A stretch of 64,000 nucleotides of DNA from contig JAKNDB010000018.1 in assembly GCA_024305405.1 (NCBI GenBank), positions 124,001 to 188,000 of the forward strand, read 5' to 3'. The notes beneath the pieces are model-generated. The model was not told where the DNA came from, made no database searches, and worked only from the letters and a program-made list of their open reading frames with translations. Below, piece after piece: positions 15,201 to 28,500 of this stretch. This DNA is from Dirofilaria immitis. Its lineage: Eukaryota > Nematoda > Chromadorea > Rhabditida > Onchocercidae. Numbering within the stretch: the first letter of the stretch is position 1; every line of letters begins with the position of its first letter. The position numbers were made by a program, and so were the translations under genes.

Positions 15201-18200
15201 TGCTTTATTCGCTGGACTTCCTAAAAAACTTTTTTCTTTTATTAAAGAATTATTTGATAATTTAAAATTATTAATTTTAAATTTGAAAATTTCTAGATTC
15301 TAATTCTAAAATTATTAATCACTAATAATAAAATCTCATAAGCTAAAATTATATACTTACTGAAATACAATGATATGATATGATGAATTGCATTATTGCA
15401 AAATTTTCACTTTTTCAATTATTTCAATACTCAACGATTATCCCATCATTATCAAATTTTTTTTTTTTTTCTCAATGTTAACTATCATTTGAATCATCAA
15501 TGCAAAATATCAATTTGTAGAATGAAATATGAAATAAATTTTGATATAAAATGTAATAAAAAAAGTACGAAAATACCTTTTTTTATTTATATTTTTACTT
15601 TATTTTGAATAATATTTCAAAAAAAAAAAAAGATATTTATATTTAAAATTAAAATTATCATTTAAAATAAAAAGTTGCGAAAAAAGAAATGATAAAAGTG
15701 AGGAGAATTTTTGTGTTATTGAATACTTTTAGTATTATGTTTTCGTTTCACTTTTCCATAAATATTTATTCATATTTCTTTCAAAACCATTCAAACAATA
15801 AACTTTTTCTTTAGAATCTTTTATAAATGATAATTTTAAAAATTTTTTAGAATTTTTAAAAAAATTCTGAAAAAAAAATTTAAAAAAATTTAAAAAAGAA
15901 AATGGAAACAAAAGAAGCATAAATTATTTCGAAATAATTTTAATACGGTAGAAACAAGCGACAACGTGGTTAAATGATACTGTAGATATATTACAGAAAT
16001 CCAAAAATTAATAGGCTATATAGGATAATTTTAAACATGATTCATGTATATAGCTATAAATGCAACTTGTATTGAATAATATTAAGCATGGTTTACAATT
16101 TTATAATATCAAGTATAGTTAACATTGCATAATTCTTAAGCGTAGTTTGCGTCGCAGTTTGCGTTGCATAATTCTTAAGCGTGATTCAGTTGTGTAATTT
16201 CAAGCATACAATTCGTATTTATAATCTTAACCGTAGTTTACGTTGCAATGAAATGATTTGAAAATACAAACCAAAAAGGATAACTTGTTGTTTCTGTTGT
16301 ACAGTTGCAACAAAAATAACATATCCAGGTATTGTAATTTCTTGTGATTTCTTCTGTACAGAAGTAATATATCCAGGTACTGTATTTTCTTGTAATTTTT
16401 CTCTCTTGATATGATCGGTATAGAATTATTATTAATTAATAATGTTTGTGAATTATTTGTTCGATTTATGGAAGATGTGGAATGTTTTGATTGATTTAAT
16501 TGTTGATTTGGTAATTGCTTTAATGAATAAGTAGATACTATCATTTCTTGTTTACAGTAATAATAATAACCTAAATTACAGTAATGGCTGCCAAAATGAA
16601 ATGAATAGCAAAATTGATATTAAAATAATACATAGTAAAATAAGCGAAATAATGAATTTGAAATTTGACGAATTATAATCATAATAATAGTAATAGTAAC
16701 AATAGCAATAACAAGTAGTACTTAAATAATTTAACAATAGAAATAGAAGGATTTTGCATATATATTTATCGATAAGTTTCAAATAATTTCCTTAAAATCT
16801 ATCCATTTTATTCGATTAATTATTAGAAAAAATAAATAAATAAATAAACAGCTATTATAAGAAATTTCATATTTTTATTAAATAATATCAGTGATAAAAT
16901 TTTCGTCTTCCTTTGCAGTTCTTCGTTCTTTTTATGAGAAAATATATAATATTATCAGTGATTTGTTGATAATAATAATAATAGCAAAAATAATAGTAAT
17001 ATTTGCAATAATAATAATAATAATAAAAGTAGTTTTAATAGTAATAGTTGATGAGAAAATTGATAGTATTTCGAATAAATTTAAATTTCAATAGTATATT
17101 TAGTAGAATAGTAAATAAAATTTAAATTGCTGATTTTGTACAAAATTAAAAATATTTTATTTTCAACATTCTTCATTCTCGCATCCTTTTATTCCTTAAT
17201 AAAAGTTTGTATAATAATTTATCAATATTTCATATTTGATTCACATCCATTATGGTAACATCATCATTAACAATAACAACAATAACAACAACAGCAACGA
17301 TAACAGTGATGATAATAATAATATAATGATTGATAATTGATAAATGATAATTGATGAAATTGTTAATGTTAAAAGAATGGAAATGAAAATAAGAAGAAAA
17401 AAATATATGAAACTTATTTTGATTTTATTTTTACAAAATTTTTCAATATTAATTATTTATCTCTTTTTATTATAAATTTTCTTCAACATTCTTTAAATGT
17501 ATTTTCAATAAAATCTCTTTTTATGTCATTAATAATCATACATTTTATTATCCATTAAATTTATTCATTGATTGCTTTCTCAACCGTAAAATAAATTGAA
17601 ATCATGAAGCGTAAAAGAATGAATTATTCCTTAATTTTAAATAATAATTAATAAATTTCTAATCTAAACGATTTCCTTAACCATTCAATAAAATAACATC
17701 TTTGAAAAAAAAAATTAAAATAATAATTGATTAAGAATTAAGCTAATTAAAAACTGGAATAATTAATCAATGATTGATTATAGCTTGATAAATTTATTAA
17801 TATCATTTTTATCAATAAATTAAATAAAGCAAACATCCTTTTGAAATATTTTTGATGATTTGATGAAGATGATATATTATCAAGAATTTTTATCAAATTC
17901 AAATATTATTCTCTATTCTCGTGGTTGTTCTCGTGATAATCGTTTTTTTTTAATCTTAATATCAGTAAATGATATGTAATGTTGCGTTTTATATGTTTTG
18001 TTTTTCTTTTTAAATTTTGAAATATTGATTTATTTTCTTTATTCTAAAAAAAATTCAAACAAATGATATTGCAATCAAATAATAAAAAATATTGATAATG
18101 CCTTGATTTCAAGCTTAATTAATTATGAGAAACTATGTAGTTAAATTGATAAATTTATTTAGATTATAAAAATATTTTTAAAAAAGAGATTAAATTAAAT

Positions 18201-21200
18201 TCTAAAACTAGGCTCATTTTAGAAAACTAATCTCATTTCTCGAGCAGATTAATCATTAGAAAGATTGGGAAAATGATGGATCATATTAATTATAGCAAAT
18301 TTCATAATAAATAAAATAAAATATTTTGAAATTTGATAAAAAATAAAATTTTACTCCTATCCTACTTTTAGCTTGATCCAATTTATTATCAGTTCTGCTG
18401 ATAATAATACCAGAATATAAGTGATATTTATGAATAAAACATAAAGTACATTCATAAATATGAAAAATATAGTCGCCTTTTTTTATGTTCTTAAATTAAA
18501 TTCAAAATACGATTACTTAAAGTACTGTAAAACTTTTCTTACAAAATTTTATTATTATTCAAAAGAAACGAATAATTTATAAGGAATTACTTATAAATAT
18601 CAATTATCAATTTGACCTTCTCTAGTTGACCTATCATTTGTCTTATAGCATATGGAAATATTCGAGAAAATATTTGACTAAAAAAAGAATCCAAAAATTA
18701 ATAAATTTCATTACCGATATAATCATTAATATTTTATTACATTCATTTAAAGAAAAACAGTTCAATTATTATTTTCCAATGCTTCTTATCGAAGACAATA
18801 TGAACTAATAACTTCTTATCAGTCAGTCCTTATCACTCTATCCGTATGTAATCAATCATTGGTGTTTTCGAAATATAACTAAAATGAAAAATTCTATGGT
18901 ATGAAATAATAATGACTATAAATTATAGAATATAATTACCTAACCAACTGCTTTATCTATGCACCAATTCTGAACTCTTTGGAATTATATAAATATTCAA
19001 ATCAATGATAAGCAAAATTATTACGATGATAATAAATCTTAATATATAAATAAATATTTAAATCAATGATAAGCAAAATTTGAAAAATTACAAGTTCCGA
19101 GATTATTGATAAATATTCGAGAAAAATGCCACCAATGTTAATTATTCCAAACATAAGCGATATGCTAATTTGATATGATAAAAATTAACAAATTGATTCA
19201 TTCAAGCTTATCAATTTCATTTCAAAATCATCCCGTATTGTTTAACTGATAAATTATTGATTATCATATTTTTTCATAGATTAATTTAGAAAAAAAAAGA
19301 TAAGCAAAATATTTAGTAATAAAAAGAGAGCAAAGTTGAACGATATCATCAGTACATATCACTCCATTGGTATGTCTATACATATGTGTGTATTCGTGTA
19401 TTTATGTATGTGTCTGTGTCCGTTTATGTATATTTAGATAAATTCACTTTCCACTTTTCATGTCCTTATATCCCCATTGAGACAGAAGTTTTTCGAGAAG
19501 TGACAGAACCATGAAAAGAGCTGAAGAATAGCTTCAATTTATTCCGTTGTGTATGTGTATATATGTATGTGTGTGTGTGTGTGTGTGTATGTGTGTGTGT
19601 ATGTGTGTGTGTATGTGTGTGTATGTGTGTGTGTATGTGTGTGTGTGGGTTATGCATTTGAGTGGATATATGTTGGTAGAAAATTTATTACGCGTGAATT
19701 TATGTGTATATATTGGTGTATGTTCTTCTATGGGTACATATGTTGGTGTATTTTCATCCATTCATGCGAATATTTTATCGCACGTGGGCGTATATTTGTG
19801 TAGATGTGTGTGCTTCGACGTATATGTGTGGGTGTATTTTCATCCGTACGTGTGGGCCTATAACATGAATTAAATGAATGACTGTAAATTGCATAATAAA
19901 AGAAATAAATCCAAGCTATGCGTGGGGTTTATTCTGCGTGGGTGTATTGTATGTGGGTGTGTTCTGTGTAAGGTGTATGTATGTGTAGATATGTGTGTGT
20001 TTCTACATATACATTTGTATATATGTTTTTATAAACATAGATCATTTGCCATATCATCTCTGTTATTATTATTACATCTATTGTTATCATCATCATCATC
20101 ATCATCATTATTATTATCATTAATGCTATCATATTATAATTATTAAATAGAAAGTAGTAAAAGGTTACAAAAGTTTAAAGATCATTATTTTTATCAGTCT
20201 TTGAATTCCGATATTTCAACTATTAATTAAGGATCATAAATTATAAAACAATAAAGTTTTTTATAATATGAAAAATAATTTTCATCAAATAGATTTCAAT
20301 ACTTAAAAACAATCCAAAAATCAATCATATCGATCAGCCATATTAGATTAATCATTCCGATAAATTAGCGACTAACATAGTAATATTTGACAAATGATAA
20401 ATAATGTTTTATAAGATTAAGATAAAGATATTTGATAAAGATAAATGTTAACTTAATATTACAATTACTGATCATCATCTCATTATAAATATATCGTATA
20501 TATTAGAGAAATAAAAAAAAAAGAAAAGAAATTAAAAAAGAATGGGAAAAAAAAATTGAAATTATAAATGGAAGAGAAAATGTATTTTAGACGTTCGATA
20601 AGCGTAAACATTAAGAGGAAAAGAAAAAAAACAAAAAAGAAATGTTTTGTTTGTATGTAAATCAATCAAATTGGTTTTTAAAATTTTCGCCAAACTAAAC
20701 GATTTATTTTATTTTATTTTTCTTTCTTTTCTTTTCTTTTTTTTTAGCTTTCATTTGGCCTATTTATAAGTTTTCTTTTCTTTTGTTTTCATCTTCTCTT
20801 GCAATATTTTAAACGATAATTATTCTTTCTTTTCTCTTTTGCTTTTTTTTTTTTTTTTAAATTTTTAATTGATCAAAAATCATATTAAATAATGTATTTT
20901 TAAATATTCGATTAATTTTGATTGATTAATTTTAATTTTTTTATTTACTTAAATGTTATTTTAATCATTCATATATGTATCTTATTGATAATTAAAATTA
21001 TCAATAAGATAAAAATTGATTTAATCAATATATCATCATTAAATTGATTTAAAATTTAAATCAAATTATGATAATAATTAATGTCAAAAATTTGCCTTAT
21101 TTGGGTTTGGGTATGCAATTTTTAATTATATTTATTTTTCTAAAATAATATTTATTTTCAATAATTTCCTTTACTATAATTTATTTCAAATTGTTCAATC

Positions 21201-24200
21201 TATTTTCTATTATTAAGCATATATTTCTTTATTAAATTACTATTTTGATTTCCTTTTTGAAAAAAAAATCTAACTTATTTCATTATTATCTAATCTATTT
21301 TCCTCTTTATTATCATTATCATATGTAATTTTTTTGTCCAAAATTTTTGCCAAATATTTTTGATTAAAAATTTGAATATGCTAGCAAAATAATAATTATA
21401 TATGATTTTTTCCATTCAAAAATTTAGTATTATTCCCATTCAAAGTTTTTGACAAATATTTTTATCAAAATGTTTTTTTTTGTTTGTTTGTTTTATCCAA
21501 AAACGTTTCGTTAAATATTTTTTAATTAAAAATTTGAATAAAATATTATTTTTCTGTTTGAAAAGATTATGATAAATAAAGAGAAAAAAAAGTAAAAAGT
21601 TTTGTTTGAAAATAATACGAACAAAGAAACGGTAAATTTAAATAATATAAATTATAAAATGCAAATTTATGCGTTTCTAAAGTTATAATCTGAATATAAT
21701 AATGATAATAGTAATAATAATAATAATAATGTGTTATATTTTTATATCTTTAATGCTCCAAGAAATGAAATTGTTGCGCTGAATAGTATTTGCAGAAGTA
21801 ATAAATAAATCATCTCTGTGACCCTCTAATCGATAAAAATCTCGAATTAAACGGATTATTCGAGAATTTGAACAAAGAAAAGCCACCATTCTTATGATAA
21901 AATTGATCCTTTTTAGAAATTTGATCTTAAGTAAGGTATATAAATGTATGCCAATTTATCGCAATAAAAATTTACGATAACGTTTACATACGTCATATTC
22001 AATTAAACAAAAATAGTATAAACGTATAAAAAATACAATCTCGAATAATTAAGCAACTGTATTAGATATTAGGTTCGAGTTTTTTTTTTTGAAATTCGAG
22101 AAATTCATTTATTTGAAATTGAATTTATTGAATTAATTTCATATTTTCTTTCTTTTCATTTTCTTCTCATTTCTTGTTGATTTTAAAATTAAATTAACAA
22201 CTCATTCACTTCTTTATTTCAATAAATTTCGAGAAAAGATATCGAGAAAAAAATCAAAAAAGTCTCTCACTGATAATTTTAAAATGATTAAATAAAGCCA
22301 ATATTTCTTTCGTAATTTCTTATATAAAGCTGCAATCGGAATGTTATATATATTACTCAAATTGAAGGTGCTACCATTGAAAGGTAAAAAGAAGTCTCAA
22401 CTTTTGTCACGATTAAAAAAGATCAGCGACAGCAAATTCGAGAAATTCTCTATCTCGACTGCTTAAAAGTCACATTTTCTTTTTATTTCCTTTCTTTTCC
22501 AATTTGCTGAACAAATATCTCACTTCCTTTTCCTTTCCATTTTATCGAACAAATATTTTTGATTTAAATGCAAATTATATATTCTGTAAGATTCAATTCA
22601 AATTCAAATAAAAAAAAAGAAAAAAATTTCTTATAAATGGGATATTGAAAATGAATGGATGGAACGAATGAATGAAATGCATTATTAAGTTAAAATTCAA
22701 TTAAGTTATTAAATCTTAAAATTTATATATGACACACTTCAAACTGATCAATCAAATATTTTATTAAACAAAGTGGTGGAAAATTTTTGACGATCTCATT
22801 AAGTGCTCAATATTTAAAAGAGATTTTTCCACTTATTCTAAAAGCTCAATCTATGAAATTAATCAATATTGAAGGTAAGACATTTTTAATTATATTTCGG
22901 AAAAGATTTTGGCTAATGAGATACATCAATTAATCATAAAATTTAGGCCAAAAGTTTTGAACATATATATATATATAAATAACATTATTTGGCCTTATCT
23001 CATTTCAAAAAGCGTGATTTCTCGATTTTTAATATTAGTAATCGAATACTTATCATCAAAACGATAAGTAATTAATTCCCATCTAATAGTAGCATAGTTC
23101 ATTCCTTTTTTCACTTTATCATTCTTTTTTAATAATTATTAAATCAATTCTTTTTTGATATCAATAAAGTTATATTTTGATTATTATCTAAAGATTATGC
23201 TTATATTAAAGAAAGTTCATAGGTTAATTAAAATTTCTATCATGTATTTTAATTTAAATGATTTTTATGTTTACCTAATTTTATGTTGATATATTGTAAG
23301 ATATAATTCAAATATATTGTTAAAACACACTAAACATTCTTGATTTAGCTTTATTTCGTCATATGTATTCGAGAATGCCACCACCTAGTCAAGAAACATT
23401 TACTTTATCAACTAGATAAAAACAATTAATTACTGTTATGAAAATTAATTATTTTATATGCATTTTTATTTTCAAAAAAACAAATCATTCAAGTTTGCTT
23501 AATAATTGATTTGATTACTTAAATAATTTTAAAAAAATTTCAAACCTAATATTAAGTAAACAATTCGAATTTAATATTTGTTTTTTAAAATTATCTTATC
23601 TCATTATAATTATTTAAATATTTTTCTTAAATACTTTCTCCGATAAACGATCAAAATTTAAACATAATTTTTAAAAAATAAACAAAATTATTTCATACCA
23701 GCCAAAATGGAATTGATGATAACACCATGATTACCGGGAATGACACCGTCCATCGAGAATCCAATACATTCTACTTCATCTCGTAGTACAATTACTACTT
23801 CTTCCTCATAATAAGATTTTCGAGTCTACAAATAGAAATAAAATTATATTATTTCAATCAATTTAAATGACAGTAATTTAATACCAGTCAATTTCTATCC
23901 ATTCCAAATATTAAAAACTATTTTTTGTACATCTTCCTTAGCTCTTATCGCTTTCTTGCATTATTCAAAAGTAATAATTTACCTGGTTCATCAATGATAA
24001 CAATGATTTAGATATTATAAATCATACAACCTGCCATATATCATCCGATCGACTTTGAAATGTAGTTGTGAGATTCTTTTGACAATTATAAATACAACGA
24101 TATGAGCAATTTTGATAAATTGTTGAATCACGTTGACATGCGCCTGATTCACGTGAAGATGATGCCATCCATGGAATTGATGTATTGCATTTTAAAAACA

Positions 24201-25324
24201 ATTATGGCTAAAAGAAAAAAAAAAGAAACGGAAAATGGATTTATATCTCAACGAAAAAAAAGGAAAAACAGAAAAAACCGAAAATGCATCAAGCGATAAA
24301 TGAATTAATTCAGAATACTAAGTTGATTCAGAATTCAAAATATTAAATTGATTCAGAATTTCGAATTTTATATTTGCTATTCATAATTTTGAATAACGAA
24401 TAAATTGTTTACTAGCGTCGACATCTTAATCAATTCAGATCATTTAGATTTTCTAAAATGAAGAATTTGGGAATTAGTAATTGCCATAAAAATTCTTCCC
24501 TTTTCGATTAATTAATTTGCCTGTATCAATGACTATTATTATTATTATCATGAATATTACCGATACGGGTTCATATATACATCATCATAAGATCGATACG
24601 AATATAATCGTTTAGCTGATTCTCGACCACGATATAGTGATGGAGGAGGCTAAAATTGATAATTTAAAGAAAAACAATAAGTATATACTGAAATAAATAA
24701 AAATTTAGAAAAATTTTTAATAGAAATTAAAAATATTTTTCATATATATATGAAAATTTGAAACTTTTACAATTGTAAATTTAATAATTATTATACTCAT
24801 TCTTATCAGTGATAAGAATTAATCATTTTCTATCAAAGCAAGATCGAAATTTAATCATTTTAAGCATAAAGATTATCATATCTGATCTAAATATTAACTA
24901 CTATTATGGTTCGGAATTCATTTGATTAATATAATTTATAGAATTATATCAAAAAATTTTGATGAAATTATACGGTAATTTTATCGAAATTATCTCATAT
25001 TTCTATATCATTTAATTATTGATAAAGAGAAGAAATATAATAATTAAAATAATATCCAAAATCAGATGATCTCTTAATATTAACACAAAGAATTGATGTT
25101 GTCAAAAATTGATTATGATCAAGGAGAAAAAAATATTTAAATTTTACCAAATTTCTCATATTTCCTTGAGCTATCGTATAATAATAAATCGGTTCATCAT
25201 TATTAACAGTAGAATTAGGATGACTAAAAGTATTAGTATGATAATTTGTTGATGGGAATCGATTAAGCGAAAATTGATTAAGATCAGATGAAGGTACAGG
25301 TAATGGTTGTTGTAAGTAGGCCAT
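250..25324 (-). CDS. PALS1/Stardust-type MAGUK scaffold, 3' end off the left edge
   Basis: Membrane-associated guanylate kinase. In other animals this family builds the Crumbs/PATJ apical polarity complex. Exons read by splice site and phase, 5' to 3': 25324-25148, 24649-24561, 24207-24031, 23825-23699, 15220-15111, 9250-9190, 7703-7608, 6268-6180, 5179-5011, 4511-4236, 4082-3926, 3522-3388, 2971-2810, 2538-2416, 1790-1624, 682-516, 402-250. That gives about 812 residues before the edge. Domains: N-terminal PDZ (about 152-243, loop IGFSMDG); a basic PALS1-like stretch ([17 protein letters not shown]); L27 (about 458-510, SKLLRDF); PALS1-type PDZ ([19 protein letters not shown]); SH3 ([24 protein letters not shown]); basic HOOK; start of GUK ([20 protein letters not shown]). 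The remaining roughly 150 GUK residues lie outside the window. The start at 25324 is the first ATG; codons upstream are open but lack ATG. The L27 exon and the 24.1-kb exon each need one extra T to keep frame. The family call is firm. The exact orthologue (possibly C. elegans magu-2) is inferred. Confidence 0.9.
4785..5003. repeat. 69-bp tandem repeat, about 3 copies
   Basis: Three diverged copies of a 69-bp unit, with matching points at 4810, 4879 and 4948. Each contains tgaactat..atagtttaata followed by ggtgataaaatgaaaatat. The array lies in the MAGUK intron between the exons at 5011 and 4511, ending just beside the 5011 donor. Confidence 0.85.
8433..8549. repeat. 39-bp tandem repeat, three identical copies
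   Basis: Three successive 39-bp units, identical by eye, each ending ctattcgatc at 8471, 8510 and 8549. They lie in the 1.5-kb MAGUK intron. Lack of divergence suggests a recent expansion, in contrast with the other arrays here. Confidence 0.95.
11574..11741 (-). CDS. Possible alternative first exon of the MAGUK gene
   Basis: An ATG-initiated open stretch of 56 codons begins [14 protein letters not shown] and ends NGTK at an AAG|gtgatt donor. It lies in the intron between the exons at 15220-15111 and 9250-9190. Its donor is in phase 0, as is the donor of the 15111 exon it would replace, so it can join the 9250 exon in frame. It has mixed residue use with four Cys or Trp-class residues rather than the Phe/Lys/Asn/Ile run of random AT-rich frames. 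The resulting isoform would lack the N-terminal PDZ apart from its last strand. No acceptor is needed if it is a first exon; an upstream promoter cannot be read. It could be chance. Confidence 0.4.
12960..13020. repeat. GGAA/GAAAG purine microsatellite
   Basis: Uninterrupted purine tract with ggaa and gaaag units in a MAGUK intron. The apparent minus-strand open frame rich in Phe, Ser and Leu across it is a by-product of the repeat. Confidence 0.9.
14120..14480. repeat. Degenerate array built on GGATCGGAT
   Basis: About four copies of a unit of roughly 75-120 bp with the skeleton gt(a)tcgaagaaat..aatg, then atggatcggat, then tcggatc(g/a)aatcgaatgaata. Copies start near 14127, 14245, 14320 and 14415. 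The first contains a short run of perfect cggat pentamers at 14170-14190. It is intronic, and the serine/isoleucine-rich open frame on the minus strand is repeat-derived. Confidence 0.85.
14598..14632. repeat. ATC trinucleotide microsatellite
   Basis: Short run of atc repeats. It makes a His run in a spurious plus-strand frame. Confidence 0.85.
16020..16250. repeat. Degenerate short repeat around taattcttaagcgtagtttgcg
   Basis: Five or six imperfect copies of a motif of about 30-40 bp: (t/c)aa(t)..aagc(a/g)t(a/g)gtt(t/c)(a/g)c(g)tt. It is clearest at 16125-16190, where cataattcttaagcgt is repeated. It lies inside the 8.5-kb MAGUK intron. Confidence 0.7.
19376..20020. repeat. TG-rich microsatellite and degenerate tgtgtgggtgta satellite
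   Basis: Positions 19550-19650 are nearly pure (TG)n interrupted by tatg. To both sides, about 650 bp in all, lies a looser array of tatgtgtggg(t)gta(t)ttttcatcc-like units, for example near 19740, 19820 and 19935. Plus-strand Cys/Val-rich and minus-strand His/Thr-rich open frames are shadows of the repeat. Confidence 0.9.
22345..22440 (+). repeat. Copy A of a dispersed repeat with an SL1-like start
   Basis: From attactcaaatt at 22352 onward it aligns without gaps for about 83 bp with 52945-53027, with about 17 differences that are mostly transitions. Here the SL1-like segment is followed directly by gt (gaag|gtgctac), as in an SL RNA donor. The start is less SL1-like than in the other copy. 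Function unknown: SL RNA-derived, another small RNA, or an old transposon fragment. Confidence 0.5.
24031..24207 (-). CDS. MAGUK exon 3, boundaries and frame uncertain
   Basis: The frame ending [10 protein letters not shown] is open for 57 codons up to the CAG|gttgta donor at 24031 and joins the PDZ exon at 23825 in phase. An excellent acceptor (a pyrimidine tract ending ttttag) lies at 24208. Between them a TAA interrupts the frame, unless the T run at 24194-24198 has six rather than five T. Two alternatives exist. One is a 22-nt micro-exon (24052-24031) that starts after a weak acceptor and is in frame as written. The other is an internal start at MASSSRESG. The plus-strand open frame seen here is a shadow of this exon. 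Confidence 0.5.
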
Positions 25325-26297
25325 TATCAAATTATAAATATCGAAATTCTTTCTTCTCACTTTTGTTTCGCTTTTTGTTAAAATCGCAAACTTTGTTTTT
25401 TTTTATCTGAAATTTTTCAATGAAAAAATATGAATATTTGCTGCAATATTAATCTTCCTTATGTTTTTGGGATTAAATAAACTTAAATTGTTCTCGTGAT
25501 CATATTATCATCCATATATTAGCTTTTGATTTATAATAATTTTTTTTCTTACAAATTTTCTTCATTTTTTTAAAATAATTTTATTTTAAATTTTAATAAA
25601 TTCGTTCGTAATTCTTTTAAATTTAATTATTGTTAGTACTTCAATGATATGATATACTATTTAAGATAAGAGACAATTTTAAATTTATCAAAAAATGAAA
25701 GAAATTTCAATTGCTAAAAGATTTTTAAGAAAAACGGTAATGAGAAGGAATGATGTAAATTTGATATAATTATATAAATTTAAAAAAAAATGAATAAAAG
25801 AGTAATCATCAATTACTGATATGATTAAGGCATTTCTTTATCTATCATAGATAGACCTAAAAATGTTCATACCTTTTAAACTTTATGAATAATATTTAAA
25901 ATTCAATGAAAACATTTCATGTAAATAATATATACAAAAAAAAAAAAAATTTGAATTAATGGATGGTTGGAAAAAATTCAAATAACAAATTTCATAATAA
26001 AAATTGTTCGTTTATTTTTTTCTTCCTATCTTTTTTCTTACCTATGAAATAATAAAAGAAGACGAAAGCAAAGCTAACATAAAATCGTCGCGATTTATTT
26101 CGTTTTTTTTCTATTTTCTTTTATTCTAAGATATGTGTTTGTGATGATAGAGAGATAGTATAAGGAAAAAAAAAGAATATCATTAGATTTTTATTTCACA
26201 ATAATACAATCATTTCAAAATCGACCTTCATGAATATATGAATGGTTTGAGAAAAATATTGCATGATGCAATTGAAAGAAATGGATAAGGACATTCA

Positions 26298-26412
26298 TTA
26301 CATCACTTTTACTACTTATCTATAACGATATTACATCACTTTGACTTATCTATAACGATATTACATCACTTTGACTTATCTATAACGACATTACATCACT
26401 TTGACTTATCCC
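26298..26412. repeat. 30-bp tandem repeat, about 4 copies
   Basis: Unit ttacatcactttgacttatc followed by tataacgata. Copies begin at 26298 (with a 3-bp insertion), 26331, 26361 and 26391, nearly identical. Confidence 0.95.
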
Positions 26413-26434
26413 TTTTACTTTGCTTTCTTTTTTA

Positions 26435-26720
26435 ACGTAGATATAATTAAGTATGCGTAAATAATAATTTCTTGTTAGTTTAATTCTGTGAGCTTTACGT
26501 GTATTAAATACGTGTAAATAACAATTTGTTGATTACTTTCCGCTCATCTTGCTTGCAATTAATACACGTAAATAACTATTCCTTTATGGTTTTGCTCTTA
26601 TTTAAGTAATAATTTCTTAATGATTCCATTTGACGTGTCATACGTGCAATCAGTATACATAAATAATAGTTTCTTAATGTCTTAATTCTATGCGTGTTAC
26701 GTGCAATCACTGTATATTAG
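26435..26720. repeat. Degenerate repeat of about 65-70 bp
   Basis: About four diverged copies of a unit with acgtaaataataatttctt.., a T-rich middle and a (t/c)tacgtgcaat end. It follows the 30-bp array closely, so two unrelated arrays are adjacent. Confidence 0.7.
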
Positions 26721-28314
26721 TATAATTCATGTGCCTTTGAATCTAAAATCTGACTTAATATTATATCAAGTTGATCGTTTAATCGTCCGTTATCATTTTA
26801 TTAAAAAGATAATAGATATAAATGAAATCTATAACTACCCGAATAATTAGATATAGTACGTAGATCATATTCTAATACTTAAATACGTATTATAATAATC
26901 AAATTAATTAAAAATTTAATTTAACTTTCATTCTTTTATAGAATTAAATTTAATATAATTACCGAATAGATTTGATTAATTTTGATAAGATATTTAAAAC
27001 AGAAATAGAATAAATTAAATAAATATTTATTTAAATGATTATTTATAGCTTTTGTGAAATGATATTTTCTCATTAAATCTTCCTTCTAAGCTTGCCCCTT
27101 TTTTATTCTTTGGATTATTTTTGCCATGAAGAATTTTCTTTAAAAAAAAATGAGAGAATGATATTTCTTCATCTTTTTTTTTAAATTATAAAATTACATA
27201 TTTACTGATGCGAAATGAAAATTCCAAGAAAATTAGGCTAATGGAAAATAGCCAATGAAAGCCTATCTTCTATCCATCATTTATTTTATATAATAAAAAG
27301 AAAAGATAAATTACTTTGTTTACATAAGCTTTTTTTTCTTATAAAATTTTTTTCTATTTAAATAATTAAATTATAAATGAAATTGTTTTCAAAAAGTTAT
27401 TTCTCTTTAAAAATTAAGTTGTAAATAAATTTGTTTACTTTTTTTTAAAAAATTATTTATATAAATATTATCAAATTATTAATAAACATATAAATATATT
27501 ATACATATTCTTTTATCTATTCATAAATATCGCTTTATTATTGCTAATCTTGCATTATCGCTTAGGAAACTTTCCTAATAATATAAACAAAAATTAGTAA
27601 ACAAACGATGAAGTAAAAATCAATGCAAGAAAAATCAAAACAATCATTGAATTCAAAAACCATAAGCCAATTAATTTTGCATAAATAATTTATAAATTTC
27701 AGAATGTTTAAGTTAAATATTTTATAACTAAATAATAATTTTAAAACATGCAGAAATGAATATTAAATAATAACAATGAAATAATCTTATCATATTTTAC
27801 TTGGGATATATTTAATTTGAAAATTATGCTTTAAAATATATTTTAATTGAATATTTTCATAGCAACAAGATAATTCTAAAATATTTGAATTAAAATACTA
27901 AAATTCAATAATTGATAATAACAGAATAATTTTAGTATATTTAAGTTCAATATTTCGTAATAGCAAAAGTGGGAATGTTTTGCTTTTCTCAAATTATCAA
28001 AAAGTAAGAAAATCTTATTAAGTGCAAAATATTAGGCTAAATGATAAAGGTTATTTTTCAAACAGGTGTGTACTGTAATGCAAGCTTAGATATAATGCAA
28101 AATTACATGCATGTTGCAAGCAATACTTATCTTATCATTACATATCGAATAATGTATGAAAGGAAAGAAAAGAGTGTGAAGGTAATTAATAATTAAAAAT
28201 GTACATAATACTAAATTCAATAAACCTGAATAATTAAATAATTAAAATTGAATGACTGGAAAATTTATGAATGATAAAATTCTGGGAAGGGAATTCAATT
28301 TATTAATAGATAAA

Positions 28315-28500
28315 GCAGAAATAATATTAATAGTATGATTACTAATAGATGATATCGGAAATGGTTTTATTAGTACAATTACTAATAGTTAACGTGAGGA
28401 ATGATAATGATAGTATGATTACTAATAGATGATATTAGGAAAATATTGGTAGTACAATTACTAATAAATGATATGAGGAATGATATTGATAGTGCAATAT
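28315..28500. repeat. Degenerate repeat around agtatgattactaatagatgat
   Basis: Four or five copies of a unit of about 30-60 bp alternating (a/g)ta(t/c)(g/a)attactaata with ga(t)gatat..gga(a)atg. Confidence 0.75.

Larger units (their letters stand above)
15221..23698. other. 8.5-kb MAGUK intron, no gene recognised
   Basis: This intron separates the two exons that split the N-terminal PDZ inside its GSPA motif. Content: AT-rich low complexity, the 16.0-16.25 kb repeat, AAT/AAC trinucleotide stretches near 16680 and 17270, the TG-rich block at 19376-20020, an ATC run near 20088-20110 and the SL1-like repeat copy at 22345-22440. Open frames here have biased residues and no splice-bounded structure. 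Confidence 0.8.

Noticed and set aside
19534..19873. Open frames on both strands (Cys/Val-rich and His/Thr-rich)
   Set aside because: Produced entirely by the TG/CA microsatellite and its degenerate flanks; no splice or start context.
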